DNA from: CAZQRW01 sp964596115
GTDB lineage: Bacteria; Hydrothermota; UBA3072; B12-G15
NCBI GenBank assembly: GCA_964596115.1
Contig: CAZQRW010000009.1
Coordinates: forward strand, 1 to 39,583
Direction of reading: 5' to 3'
DNA: 39,583 nucleotides
Shown: positions 8,553 to 17,791 of the stretch, piece by piece
Layout of the letters: each line of letters begins with the position of its first letter
How positions within the stretch are numbered: the stretch's first letter is position 1
Position numbers and translations under genes: made by a program
Notes under the pieces: model-generated
Seen by the model: only the letters and a program-made list of their open reading frames with translations
Told to the model about the DNA's origin: nothing
The model's database searches: none

Positions 8553-9808
8553 ACCTTCATTTCGGATAGATGCTCAACCTCTTGAGGGGCAATATAAATA
8601 TTCTTCTTTGAATATTTTTTTAGGTCATTGAGATTAAAATCATCTACAAAATAATCACCACTGTTTACTACATCAGGAGGGAGGAGTAGGTTTGTAGCAT
8701 TAAATGGTGTTGTTAAGGCAAGTATATCCCATCCGGGGAGGAGACCTGCAACAGTAACAGAAGGACCAAAGTATCTGTTAGGAACAACAACTGTTTTAGC
8801 AGATTTTCCCGCCCTCTTGAATTTTTTCTCCAATTTTTTTATGTATGTAGCAGCAAGGATCCCTGTTACAAGCAATGTTAAACCCTTGAAATCGGGCACT
8901 TCAACATTTTTAAGGCCATTGATGAATCTTCTGACCATACCAATACCATTTTCTATCTGTGGGAAGTCATCATAGTAACAAGTTTTAGGAATATTTGCGC
9001 CAGCAAGTATATATATCTCATCAGAAAGATAAAGGAACGTTTTTTTCATTTTTTTTCTGAACTCAGCCTGATAAGGTTCAGAAAGCTCTATAATATTGTT
9101 TGCCCATTCACTATCGGGATATTTGATAGGTGTTAGACCCTCACGAAAATATGTCAACCCTACAGGAACAACCCCTATTGATGCAACACCAGGAAACAAT
9201 TTAGAAAGGTCTTCAATAGATTCAAGAAAGTAATCACCATCATTAATACCAGGAAGAAGGACAATCTGCGTGTGTAAATGAATCCCTGCATTTATCAGTC
9301 TTTTAAGTTGTTCCATTATTTTTTCTGCATTCTTATTACCCATTATTGTAGAGCGTAATTTTGTATTGGTTGTGTGTACAGATATGTATAGGGGCGAAAG
9401 TCTTAATCTCTCTATTTTTTCAAAATCGCTATTTGAAAGATTGGTAAGAGTAATAAAATTACCATACAAAAATGAAAGCCTATAATCATCATCCTTTAGA
9501 TAAAGGCTTTTCCTTGATCCTGGGGGTAATTGATCCATAAAACAGAAGATACATTTATTCTGACATCTTCTAATTATTAAATCTGATAATTCTATTCCGA
9601 GTCTTTCATCATATTCTTTTTCAATTATATATCGCTTTGCTCCATCTCCACCCCTTACCTGGAGGTCTATCCTTTCCTCATTTTCATAGAATCTAAAATC
9701 CAGCATGTCATCTATTCTGTAACCATTTATACTTATTATGTACTGCCCTTTTTTTAGACCTATTTTCTCTGCAATTGAGCCAGATTTTATATTTTTTATC
9801 AATACCAT
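8549..9808 (-). CDS. DUF512 protein with PDZ-like and radical SAM-like Fe-S domains
   Basis: Member of the uncharacterised DUF512 family. Order: PDZ-like domain (about 1-60, GSIAEKIGLKKG...SINGYRIDD), a cysteine cluster CQNKCIFC at 82-89 (C-x3-C-x2-C, as in radical SAM proteins), a TIM-barrel-like region (FITLTN, ISVHTT, QIVLLPGIND), and a C-terminal DUF512 domain. The cluster probably binds 4Fe-4S; the reaction is unknown. I chose ATG at 9808 because the PDZ domain begins there and it follows the Lon stop by four bases. A GTG at 9850 would add 14 residues overlapping the Lon gene. It is often found next to der, as here. Confidence 0.88.
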   Translation of the reverse strand: MVLIKNIKSGSIAEKIGLKKGQYIISINGYRIDDMLDFRFYENEERIDLQVRGGDGAKRYIIEKEYDERLGIELSDLIIRRCQNKCIFCFMDQLPPGSRKSLYLKDDDYRLSFLYGNFITLTNLSNSDFEKIERLRLSPLYISVHTTNTKLRSTIMGNKNAEKIMEQLKRLINAGIHLHTQIVLLPGINDGDYFLESIEDLSKLFPGVASIGVVPVGLTYFREGLTPIKYPDSEWANNIIELSEPYQAEFRKKMKKTFLYLSDEIYILAGANIPKTCYYDDFPQIENGIGMVRRFINGLKNVEVPDFKGLTLLVTGILAATYIKKLEKKFKRAGKSAKTVVVPNRYFGPSVTVAGLLPGWDILALTTPFNATNLLLPPDVVNSGDYFVDDFNLNDLKKYSKKNIYIAPQEVEHLSEMKV

Positions 9809-9812
9809 AATA

Positions 9813-12146
9813 CTATCTGTAAAAAGACTTATACAATTTTGCAAACTCACTTAATTTTTCGTTTACTATACTGTAGATCTCTTCATACGGTTTTCCAGTT
9901 AATACTTCTATACCCTCTTCTATAGTATCAACTGTGTATAGATGGAATTGTTCTTTTTTTATTGCGTCAAGGACCTTATTTTTTAACACGAGATCTTTTG
10001 CATTTTGTGATGGTATCATTACACCTTGATCACCTGTAAATCCAAGGATTTTACAGGTATCAAAAAAACCCTCTATTTTTTCATTAACACCACCAATAGG
10101 TTGAATGTATCCTTTTTGATTCACAGAACCTGTTACAGCTATATTTTGTCTAATCGGAATTCCTGAGATAGCAGAGAGTATTGAGTAGAGTTCCGTAGAA
10201 GATGCACTGTCACCATCTATGCCAGAATAAGACTGTTCAAATGTTATACTTGCATGTAGAGAGAGGGGTTTATCCTTTGCAAATCGATCTCTAAGGAATC
10301 CCGCAATTATTAATACTCCCTTACTATGTATAGGTCCGCTAAGCTTTACTTCTCTCTCAATATTGATAATTCCCTTCTCACCTATTGAAATAGATGCCGT
10401 CAGTTTTACTGGTTTTCCAAATTCTAATCCTCCAATAGAGTATATTTCAAGCCCATTAATCTGTCCTACCTTTTTCCCTGTTACATCAACATATATATCG
10501 CCTCTCCTTATCATTCCCAGGATTTTTTCTTCTATCAGATTGGACCTTAAATATCTATGTTCAACAGCTTTCTCAATATCCTTATCGGAAATATACCTTT
10601 TCTTTTTTGATAATGCCCAGAAATTGGCCTCTCTTAAAATATCAGCTATAAAGTTAAATTCACTGGTTATTTTATCCCTTCTTCCAGCTTTTCTTGCGCC
10701 AACCTCAACTGTTTTATATATACCTGATTTATCTACTGGCAACAATTTTTCATCCTCAGAAATCTTCTTTAGTACGAATGCATAATGGCGTACAGCATCT
10801 TCATTTAGAGGAATTTCATAATCAAAATCAGCCCTAACCTTGAACAGTTTTCCGAATTCCCTGTCTTCATTGTATAATAGCTCGTATAAATAGGGTTCTC
10901 CAATCATTATAACCTTTACATCAACCTTTATTGGTTCAGGTTTTAAAGCTGAAATACCAAAGACCCCAAGTGTTTCAGGTGTCTGGATTTCAAGATCACC
11001 GTTCCTTAGGGTTCTTTTTAGTTTCTGCCAAACATTAGGTTCAATCAGGACATCATATGCGTTCAGTATGAGGAAGCCGCCGTCTGCCTTAAGTAAGGAT
11101 CCTCCTTTTATCATAGTAAAATCAGTTTTAAAAACACCGTTTTGTTCTGCCCTCACCTCTATTGTGCCAAATAATTTTTGGAATGTAGGAGAATTTTCGA
11201 ATACAATAGGGGGGGATTTTACATTTGTGTTATCAATTAACAAATTCACCCGATACTTTTCAGGAAATTGAATAGTTTTTCCTGCGATTATTTCCCTTAG
11301 ATCCTCCATAAATTCATTTATGAAATCGTTAAGGAATTTTTGTGTCTTTTTATCCTTGTAGTTCTTTTTTAGAGGCTCAAGTTTTATTTCTATTATTGGC
11401 TTTATAATATTTCTTAACGCGTTTTCAACCTCTTCCACAGCCTTTTTATTAAATTCATTAGCTTTTTTTAGTAAATCTTCAAGTTGATAAGAGAGTTCTC
11501 TATATGTCTCTTCCGCGTTTTTGTATTCTTTTTCTTTCAATTTTCCTTCTGCAACAAGGTGACTCAGGGTTGCGAAATCCACTGGTTTGCCTTTCAATAT
11601 AGGTTTCAGGATAGGTTTTTTATAAGGACCTACCTGAACAGAGGAAACTGCGAAGCCCCTTGAGAGAGCCTTTTTCTCAAACTCTTCCATCATTTTGTCT
11701 TCTTTCTTTCTGTATTTTTCGAGGATCTGCTCTTGCATTTCCCTGAATGGGTCTCCTTGAATAACGTTTGGGATAGAGGTGATAAGGGCGGAAACAAGTC
11801 CTTCAAACGTCTTCTTAAAAAGTTTTCCCTTACCTGCCTTAAATCTAAGTAAAATAGGTGAATCAGGATCGGAAAAATTATATACATAACACTTATCATC
11901 CGGTTTTTTTCTTATCTTTATTTTACCCAGAAGATACCTCACAGATGTTTTTCTACCTGTTCCGGGTATACCAGATACGAAGATATTGTAGTGGGGAATA
12001 GCCGAGCTTATGCCGAGCTGTAGTGCATCCATTGCCTTATCCTGCCCTACGATGGTGATTTTCCCTTTCAATTGTTTTGTTGATGCTATATTTACTACAG
12101 GAATTTTAAGCACTGTATCATTATATTTTAGTTTTTTTATGCTCAT
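9813..12146 (-). CDS. Lon-like ATP-dependent protease (LonC/AAA_32 type)
   Basis: A 777-residue protein of the Lon-related family with an unusual AAA domain. The Walker A variant GIPGTGRKTS is near residue 57. A long helical insertion (about 160-290) interrupts the ATPase region, and a sensor/lid helical region follows. The C-terminal Lon protease domain carries the Ser-Lys dyad: Ser647 in DGDSASS and Lys690 in GGVNEKIEGF. It is likely a soluble quality-control protease, but the family's substrates are poorly known and some members may not couple ATP hydrolysis to unfolding. A strong AGGAGG site precedes the ATG. First gene of a five-gene operon. Confidence 0.9.
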   Translation of the reverse strand: MSIKKLKYNDTVLKIPVVNIASTKQLKGKITIVGQDKAMDALQLGISSAIPHYNIFVSGIPGTGRKTSVRYLLGKIKIRKKPDDKCYVYNFSDPDSPILLRFKAGKGKLFKKTFEGLVSALITSIPNVIQGDPFREMQEQILEKYRKKEDKMMEEFEKKALSRGFAVSSVQVGPYKKPILKPILKGKPVDFATLSHLVAEGKLKEKEYKNAEETYRELSYQLEDLLKKANEFNKKAVEEVENALRNIIKPIIEIKLEPLKKNYKDKKTQKFLNDFINEFMEDLREIIAGKTIQFPEKYRVNLLIDNTNVKSPPIVFENSPTFQKLFGTIEVRAEQNGVFKTDFTMIKGGSLLKADGGFLILNAYDVLIEPNVWQKLKRTLRNGDLEIQTPETLGVFGISALKPEPIKVDVKVIMIGEPYLYELLYNEDREFGKLFKVRADFDYEIPLNEDAVRHYAFVLKKISEDEKLLPVDKSGIYKTVEVGARKAGRRDKITSEFNFIADILREANFWALSKKKRYISDKDIEKAVEHRYLRSNLIEEKILGMIRRGDIYVDVTGKKVGQINGLEIYSIGGLEFGKPVKLTASISIGEKGIINIEREVKLSGPIHSKGVLIIAGFLRDRFAKDKPLSLHASITFEQSYSGIDGDSASSTELYSILSAISGIPIRQNIAVTGSVNQKGYIQPIGGVNEKIEGFFDTCKILGFTGDQGVMIPSQNAKDLVLKNKVLDAIKKEQFHLYTVDTIEEGIEVLTGKPYEEIYSIVNEKLSEFAKLYKSFYR

Positions 12147-12165
12147 AGTGCCTCCTTTTCTTTTT

Positions 12166-12194
12166 AGTATATAGGTTGAAGATTAAATAGTCAA
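12166..12194 (-). promoter_or_regulatory. Promoter of lon-DUF512-der-plsY operon
   Basis: Minus strand: TTGACT (12194-12189), a 17-base spacer and TATACT (12171-12166). The predicted start near 12159 gives a leader of about 13 bases that contains AGGAGG before the ATG at 12146. It differs from the leaderless promoters in having a Shine-Dalgarno sequence. It is divergent from the ubiA-type promoter 68 bases away. Confidence 0.72.
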
Positions 12195-12261
12195 TATCCA
12201 TTTTGGCGATTGTTTACTGATTAAAGTCTTTAACTATAGGATTTTTGGTTAAATTCCTATA

Positions 12262-12289
12262 TTGACAACCATTGTTTTATCGCTATTCT
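12262..12289 (+). promoter_or_regulatory. Promoter of the ubiA-like envelope operon, near-leaderless
   Basis: TTGACA (12262-12267), a 16-base spacer and TATTCT (12284-12289). Eight bases separate the -10 box from the ATG at 12298, so the leader would be 0-2 bases. No Shine-Dalgarno sequence is visible. Confidence 0.72.
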
Positions 12290-12297
12290 AACGTTGT

Positions 12298-13233
12298 ATG
12301 TCAGCGAGAGTAAAAACATTAAGATTGTTCGATTACTTTTTTTTTCTGAGGCCTACACTATTTATACCTGTGTGGACAATATTTTTAATAGGACATTATT
12401 ATTCGGGAGAAAAGTTCTGTTGGTATTCCCTTTTATCAATGATTATATTTACATTAATGATGGGGGGTGTTTATATCCTTAACCAAATTGTTGACAGGGA
12501 AAGTGATAGAATAAACAATAAGGTTTTCTTCTTAGCTGAAGACATAATTCCTCTTAAGACCGCATATATATATATGTTCTCGCTTTTAATTATGACTTTG
12601 GCTATAGCACCATTTTTTGGTTCGCCTTATTTCTTTGTATTCTTGGCTGCGTTAATTTTGGGGATTCTTTATTCACTCCCACCCATAAGCTTGAAGGCAA
12701 GACCTTTTCTTGACATGTTTGCAAATGGAATTGGCTATGGTGTTTTCTCTTTTGTTCTCGGATGGACAACAACAGGGAAACCAATTGGATTTATGTGGAT
12801 ACGTTCAATACCGTATTTTCTTACGGTAAGTGCAGTTTTTGTAAACACGACTATTCCTGATATACCAGGTGATTCCGCAACCAATAAAATAACGACAGGT
12901 GTTTTTATGGGGAAAAAGAACGTTATGTTGCTCGGCTTGGTACTTGATTTGATTAGCCTTTTTATCGCTGTTATACTAAAGGATTGGATTTGTACTCTAG
13001 GCGCTGCCATTTCTCTCCCATTTTTTATTTTGCCTCTATTTAGACCAGGAAAAAAAGAGATACTTTTATCTATTAGGTTTTCAGCATCCATCCTGAGCCT
13101 TGTTATGATTTTTGTTTATCCAGTTTTTGGTTTACTTCTTCTCATTCTATACTTTTCTATGAAATTTTACTATAAAAAGAGATTTAATATAAATTACCCT
13201 GCATTCACTAGTGGTATCGAAAATGATTTTTAG
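12298..13233 (+). CDS. UbiA-family prenyltransferase
   Basis: Integral membrane protein of the UbiA superfamily, which attaches polyprenyl groups to acceptors such as quinone rings, haem, chlorophyllide or lipid precursors. The first Asp-rich motif NQIVDRESD (Asn62, Asp66, Asp70) and second motif near 184-194 (DIPGD) supply the Mg-diphosphate ligands. YSLPPISLKARP lies between them. About eight or nine transmembrane helices can be traced; 311 residues is normal. The acceptor cannot be told from sequence, and no quinone or tetrapyrrole genes are nearby. First gene of a seven-gene envelope operon; its promoter suggests a leaderless mRNA. Its 3' end overlaps the next gene by 11 bases. Confidence 0.85.
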   Translation: MSARVKTLRLFDYFFFLRPTLFIPVWTIFLIGHYYSGEKFCWYSLLSMIIFTLMMGGVYILNQIVDRESDRINNKVFFLAEDIIPLKTAYIYMFSLLIMTLAIAPFFGSPYFFVFLAALILGILYSLPPISLKARPFLDMFANGIGYGVFSFVLGWTTTGKPIGFMWIRSIPYFLTVSAVFVNTTIPDIPGDSATNKITTGVFMGKKNVMLLGLVLDLISLFIAVILKDWICTLGAAISLPFFILPLFRPGKKEILLSIRFSASILSLVMIFVYPVFGLLLLILYFSMKFYYKKRFNINYPAFTSGIENDF

Positions 13234-14161
13234 CCTTCTTTTATTTTTTCCTGTAAATATTGATTCTACAATTCTGAACGGTATGGATGCTGCTTATGAG
13301 GAACATTTTAACAAGGCAGAATCGCTATTTCTATATGTTAAAAAAAGTATGAAAGCACATCCAGTGGGTTATTTTTTGCTTGCTTCTTTGTATGAGCTTG
13401 AATACATAGATGAGGGGATTGAGGAGAAAAAAGAAAAATTTTATGCCTATGCCGATTCAGGTGAAAGGATTGGGGAAAGATATATCAAAGAAAATCCCGA
13501 AGATGCTTTGGGATATTTCTTTACTGGTGGGATATATACAATTCAGGTATTTTATTTTGGGCTGAATGGTGATTATTTAAAGGCGCTTATGAAGGCATTA
13601 CCAGCTTTAGATGACCTTTCTAAATGTATCAAGAAAGATACTACAATTTACGATGCATACCTGGGCCTCGGAGGCTATAATTATTTCAAAGGTCTTTTTC
13701 CATTTGTTAGAGGTGCTAAAGAAGAGGGGCTAAGACAGATATCATTGGCTATTAATAAGGGAAGATATACCCGAAATCTTGCCTCTATAGGATTGGCGAA
13801 TCTTTATATTAGAGAAAAAAAATACGAACAGGCAAGGTTAATCTTAAGGGATTTACTAAAGAGGTATCCAGATTCCAGAACAATATCTTGGCCCATATTC
13901 ACATCATTTTTTGAGGAAGGTAAAATGGATAGTGCCCTTTTTTACGTAGATAGATTGTTAGAACTCAGTAATACGAATGAATATTGCTTTCTCCAGGCGA
14001 GTTACTTTAAGGCAAAGATATTGCTAAACGAGAAAAGATATAGGGAAGCCTTGGAATTTTTAAGCCAGATTAAGACTGAGGGTTCGTTTATGGATTGGAG
14101 AAAGAAATTAATTGCCTTAAGAAAAGATGCAGAAAAATGTTTACAGAAGGAGACAAAATGA
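13223..14161 (+). CDS. Exported TPR-repeat protein of unknown function
   Basis: A 312-residue protein with a short hydrophobic N-terminus (about 1-11) that looks like a signal peptide, followed by helical repeats with TPR spacing. Examples are ALGYFFTGGIYTI, YDAYLGLGGYNYFKGL, LASIGLANLYIREKKYEQA and YFKAKILLNEKRYREALEFL. It is probably a periplasmic scaffold protein; no enzyme motif is seen. I chose ATG 13223 because the signal sequence begins there; GTG 13211 would add four residues. Neither has a good Shine-Dalgarno, and both lie inside the end of the ubiA-like gene, so translation is probably coupled. The stop overlaps the M1 peptidase start (ATGA). Confidence 0.78.
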   Translation: MIFSLLLFFPVNIDSTILNGMDAAYEEHFNKAESLFLYVKKSMKAHPVGYFLLASLYELEYIDEGIEEKKEKFYAYADSGERIGERYIKENPEDALGYFFTGGIYTIQVFYFGLNGDYLKALMKALPALDDLSKCIKKDTTIYDAYLGLGGYNYFKGLFPFVRGAKEEGLRQISLAINKGRYTRNLASIGLANLYIREKKYEQARLILRDLLKRYPDSRTISWPIFTSFFEEGKMDSALFYVDRLLELSNTNEYCFLQASYFKAKILLNEKRYREALEFLSQIKTEGSFMDWRKKLIALRKDAEKCLQKETK

Positions 14162-16788
14162 TAGTTCTATTACTTTTTTCATATTTTCAACAGTATGTAT
14201 ATTACAATATCAATGGGAAACTCGATGATTCATTGCATATTTTTACTGCTGTCGAGAAAATACTTTATGAAAATAACTCTAAAGATACATTGGACGAGGT
14301 CTGGTTTAACCTATTTGCAAATGCATTCAAGAGAAATAGTAGATTCGAAAGACAGATACTTAAGAAAGGTAAGAAGAGTCCCTTCCGATCACCTGATACA
14401 GATACAGGATATATAAAAATCTGGTTTATGCGTCAGGATAGAAATGAGATTGAGAATTATGATGATACAAAGGATGTGATGAGGGTAGCATTGGATCACA
14501 GATTATTACCTGGAGATGTGACTGAATTTACTATAATGTATGAGCTGAAGGTGCCAAAGATTTATTCTCGGCTAGGGCATAAAGGAAAACATTATGAGAT
14601 GAGTCAATGGTATCCACAGATTTCAGTGTATGATAGTCTCGGTTGGCATATAGATGGGTATAATATTGAAGGGGAATTTTATAATGAATTTGGGGATTAC
14701 GATATCTCCATTAATCTTCCAGCAGGTTATATAGTATTGGGGACAGGTAACATAAGGGGTGATTCCATATATAGCAAGTTTTTTGATTCTTTTCTTGAGG
14801 GTAAAAAGTCAAAAATGTATGGTAGATATAATGTAAAGTTCAGGGCGGAGAACGTCCATGATTTTGTCTGGGTTGCTGACACGGGTTTTATAGTTAAAAA
14901 GTCTAAATATGATAATACAACAATATATACTGCGATCCTTCCAGGCGATGAGAAATCATTTGAGTATATCCCTATACATGCTGTACGAATCCTTGATTCA
15001 TATTCAAAATGGATAGGATCGTATCCCTATAAGACATTATCTATCGTTGATGGTTATCTTCGGGCAGGCGGAGGCATGGAATACCCAAATTTAGTAATAA
15101 TCAGAAAAATGAAAATGGGTATAGGGTCTCTGGAAAGGATTTTTCTTGAAGACATAGTGTGTCATGAGGTAGGTCATCAGTGGTTCTATGGTATGCTTGG
15201 AAGCAATGAAATTGATGCGGCATGGCTTGATGAGGGATTTACAACGTTCCTTGAAAATAGATATATGAATACATTTTTTCCGAATGATTCTATTAAAAGG
15301 TATGTTTCTCCCTTTATAAGATATATATTCTCGAATTTCAGCATTACTCAGGGAATAAGAATAGCAGAGTATAATATAGAACAAACTTACAAAAGGGAAC
15401 CCCTTGTAGGAGAGAAACCTTTTGATATGAAGAATTATTCTCTAATCACCTATGGAAAGGGAAGTCAAATCGTGGAATACCTGAGGGATATATTAGGGGA
15501 AAAGCGATTTGATTCCCTTATGCATAATTATTATGATAAATGGAAATTTAAACACCCCTATCCAAAGGATTTCCTTAGATTGGTTGCTAATTATCTTCCT
15601 GATTCAGTTATGGAGAATTACAATAAACTGGTTTTTTCAAAGGATTGGATAGATTTCAGTATTAAGAAGATAAAAAGGATGGGAGAAAGCGTAATTGTAG
15701 ATCTGAATAGAAGAGGGAATATAAGACTTCCTATTCCTGTAAAAATAAAGTACAATGGTGGTGAGAAAGAAAAAATAGTATATGATAAGGCTACTTTTAA
15801 AGGTATCAGGGATTTTACAGAGGTGAGTGTTGATCCTGAAGATGGTATTCCAGAACTGGATGAATGGAACAACTATTTTCCAGCGAGATGGAATATAAGA
15901 TTTCTTTTAGGGATGCCGGATATTTCTGCTATGAACATATTTTATATCCCGTATATTTTTGTAAGCGAAGGAGATCCAGAGTATGGTATCTTTTCCTATG
16001 GTTTTCAGATAAAAAAACATTTTTACTATCTCAATTTCTCATATATTCCAGCGAGGGATGAACCAAATTTTAATTTTGGGCTCACAGAGCCATTGGCAGA
16101 GAATCTTAGTATGAATTTATACATTGATAATAGCGATGAATTCGTAGATAAAGGAATTGCACTCCAAAGAAAAATTGGTGATGGTAGATTGGAAGTTTAT
16201 GGTGAAAGGTACAATTTTCCCGAGGAATTTTTTGGGATAGGTCTGAGTCATAAAAAAAAGTTTCATATTGGGAATAATTTTTTGTTACTGTTTACACATA
16301 TCACTTTAGGTAATACTGATCAAAGCTTATATGCAAGGGGAGATATTCAAATTAATTCAAAAATTAAAATACCATTTCCGATAAAAATGAACCTTTATTT
16401 TAGTAAAGGTTTTGCTGAATTGCCCGGCCTTAGAGATATTTATTTAGAAGGCAACGGTGAACACCTGTTTCCATTCAGTTTTATATTGAGCAATACTGGT
16501 GGCACTTCACCTCTTTCAAAGCATATATCAGATGGGCCGGGATTTTCTGGATACAGTGGGACCGGGATATCTGTTAAAGAGAGATTAATTTTTGATGCTG
16601 CGACTGGATTTAAATTTATTAATATGTATGCGAGGATGGGGGCTATTGATACGGGCTCAACGTCGAGAAAAGTTTATTCCGAAGGAGGTTTATTGATAGA
16701 CCTTAAATTGGTAGGTCTGGAGTTCCCAATATTTGTATATCATAAGAAACCCGCACTTAGATGGGTGGTGAGACTATGGCACTTATAA
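14158..16788 (+). CDS. M1-family zinc metallopeptidase with predicted C-terminal barrel-like domain
   Basis: Secreted gluzincin of the M1 aminopeptidase family. A signal-like hydrophobic start (about 1-15) precedes a beta-rich domain. The substrate-binding motif GGMEYP is near residue 305. The zinc site is HEVGHQW (His336, Glu337, His340), and the third ligand is Glu359 in WLDEGF, giving classical HExxH-x18-E spacing. After a beta domain to about 575, the last 300 residues are alternating strands with aromatic edges, suggestive of an outer-membrane barrel; this part is inference. ATG 14158 is chosen: it overlaps the previous stop (ATGA) and has AAGGAG upstream, whereas 14095 lies well inside the TPR gene. 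Confidence 0.87.
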   Translation: MIVLLLFSYFQQYVYYNINGKLDDSLHIFTAVEKILYENNSKDTLDEVWFNLFANAFKRNSRFERQILKKGKKSPFRSPDTDTGYIKIWFMRQDRNEIENYDDTKDVMRVALDHRLLPGDVTEFTIMYELKVPKIYSRLGHKGKHYEMSQWYPQISVYDSLGWHIDGYNIEGEFYNEFGDYDISINLPAGYIVLGTGNIRGDSIYSKFFDSFLEGKKSKMYGRYNVKFRAENVHDFVWVADTGFIVKKSKYDNTTIYTAILPGDEKSFEYIPIHAVRILDSYSKWIGSYPYKTLSIVDGYLRAGGGMEYPNLVIIRKMKMGIGSLERIFLEDIVCHEVGHQWFYGMLGSNEIDAAWLDEGFTTFLENRYMNTFFPNDSIKRYVSPFIRYIFSNFSITQGIRIAEYNIEQTYKREPLVGEKPFDMKNYSLITYGKGSQIVEYLRDILGEKRFDSLMHNYYDKWKFKHPYPKDFLRLVANYLPDSVMENYNKLVFSKDWIDFSIKKIKRMGESVIVDLNRRGNIRLPIPVKIKYNGGEKEKIVYDKATFKGIRDFTEVSVDPEDGIPELDEWNNYFPARWNIRFLLGMPDISAMNIFYIPYIFVSEGDPEYGIFSYGFQIKKHFYYLNFSYIPARDEPNFNFGLTEPLAENLSMNLYIDNSDEFVDKGIALQRKIGDGRLEVYGERYNFPEEFFGIGLSHKKKFHIGNNFLLLFTHITLGNTDQSLYARGDIQINSKIKIPFPIKMNLYFSKGFAELPGLRDIYLEGNGEHLFPFSFILSNTGGTSPLSKHISDGPGFSGYSGTGISVKERLIFDAATGFKFINMYARMGAIDTGSTSRKVYSEGGLLIDLKLVGLEFPIFVYHKKPALRWVVRLWHL

Positions 16789-17414
16789 TTTTGAGTATTG
16801 CCTTAAGTGCTGATATCTCCACAAAAAGCTACATAGGAGATTCCCTTGTAAAAAGTGCCTCAGGACTAACGTATTTAGGTAGTAAACCTAACATATACAT
16901 CGAAATTAAGAGGCCTCTCCACCAGAAATTTTTCTTCAGGGCTGATACACTTATTCTTTACTACCCAGAGGATAAAAAGGCCTTTTTTTTCTCTCACTAC
17001 AATCCTATGAATCTTACTGTTACACAGGTATTATTATGCAACCAAAAAAATAAGGACTTAACACCATTTGGTTTCAGATTTATTTCAAAAGAGGTGAATG
17101 GTGACACTATGGATTCTTATTGGGTTATTGAGAAGGATAAATCTGGCATAAGATTTCATTTTCTGTATTATTCTGATAGGCTTGTTCAGATTTTATTGGA
17201 GAAAGATGATAGCATTCTTGCCAGGACTGTTTATAGAAATTATATAACAAATAAATCCATAAACATTCCGGGAGAAATTCTTTCCCTTTCTTACATTTCG
17301 AGACCAGAAACAAAAGAGATGTTGACTCTTTCCAATATTAAAATTGTATCGTCATTTCCAGATTCTCTTAAGGATATTAAAATACCAGAAGATGTGGAGG
17401 TAAAGAAATGGTGA
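16776..17414 (+). CDS. LolA-like exported protein
   Basis: A 212-residue protein with a signal peptide (MALIILSIALSA). The body reads like a LolA/LolB-fold lipoprotein carrier: an amphipathic strand FFFRADTLILYYPEDKKAFF, then further strands including a YWVIEKDKSGIRFHFLYY hairpin. Sequence matches to classical LolA are weak, so the call rests on strand pattern, size and envelope context. It could instead be a lipoprotein-binding protein of unrelated function. The ATG overlaps the end of the M1 gene by 13 bases, with GGTGAG as a ribosome site. The next gene, yidD, overlaps its stop. Confidence 0.55.
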   Translation: MALIILSIALSADISTKSYIGDSLVKSASGLTYLGSKPNIYIEIKRPLHQKFFFRADTLILYYPEDKKAFFFSHYNPMNLTVTQVLLCNQKNKDLTPFGFRFISKEVNGDTMDSYWVIEKDKSGIRFHFLYYSDRLVQILLEKDDSILARTVYRNYITNKSINIPGEILSLSYISRPETKEMLTLSNIKIVSSFPDSLKDIKIPEDVEVKKW

Positions 17415-17782
17415 TTTTACTCTTTTTTGTTTTAGAAAATCCTATTGAGCCAACGCCTGCTCTAAAAAGTAAGAGTTTAAAAGCAGTTAAACAATTTAAT
17501 GAAGTTGAGTTTCTTACCTTATCCCTTATAAGATTATATCAACTTGTACTTTCTGGGCAACAGGGAGATGTATGTAATTTTGAACCTTCCTGTTCACATT
17601 TTTCCTACGAGGCAATTGAAGAATTTGGCCCTTTCTGGGGATTACTTCTATCAGGGGACAGGTTAGAGAGATGCAGCCCTTTTACATTCCACTATATAGG
17701 AAAGTTCTATAAGGTAGGGTTTGTAGAAGGAAGAGGATATAAAGTTCTTGAAAAGCCTGACGATGTTTGGAAATATAAATAG
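17408..17782 (+). CDS. yidD: YidD-family membrane protein insertion efficiency factor
   Basis: Contains the YidD core: LYQLVLSG, then CNFEPSCSHFSYEAIEEFG, GLLLSGDRL and ERCSPF. The three conserved cysteines are present. YidD is a small membrane-associated protein that assists insertion of membrane proteins and is normally encoded in the rpmH-rnpA-yidD-yidC cluster. Here it sits in an envelope operon instead. It is longer than usual (124 against about 70-90 residues), with a hydrophobic N-terminal extension of about 40 and a C-terminal extension of about 30 residues. GGAGG lies 7 bases before the ATG. A 7-base overlap joins it to the LolA-like gene. Confidence 0.85.
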   Translation: MVILLFFVLENPIEPTPALKSKSLKAVKQFNEVEFLTLSLIRLYQLVLSGQQGDVCNFEPSCSHFSYEAIEEFGPFWGLLLSGDRLERCSPFTFHYIGKFYKVGFVEGRGYKVLEKPDDVWKYK

Positions 17783-17791
17783 GAGGTATTA

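Noticed and set aside
9809..9850. GTG start at 9850 for the DUF512 protein
   Set aside because: It overlaps the Lon-like gene by 38 bases and adds residues outside the PDZ domain; ATG 9808 fits better, though the GTG is not excluded.
12294..12482. Short plus-strand frame overlapping the UbiA-like gene
   Set aside because: It is an alternate frame in a region with clear UbiA motifs, with no ribosome site of its own.
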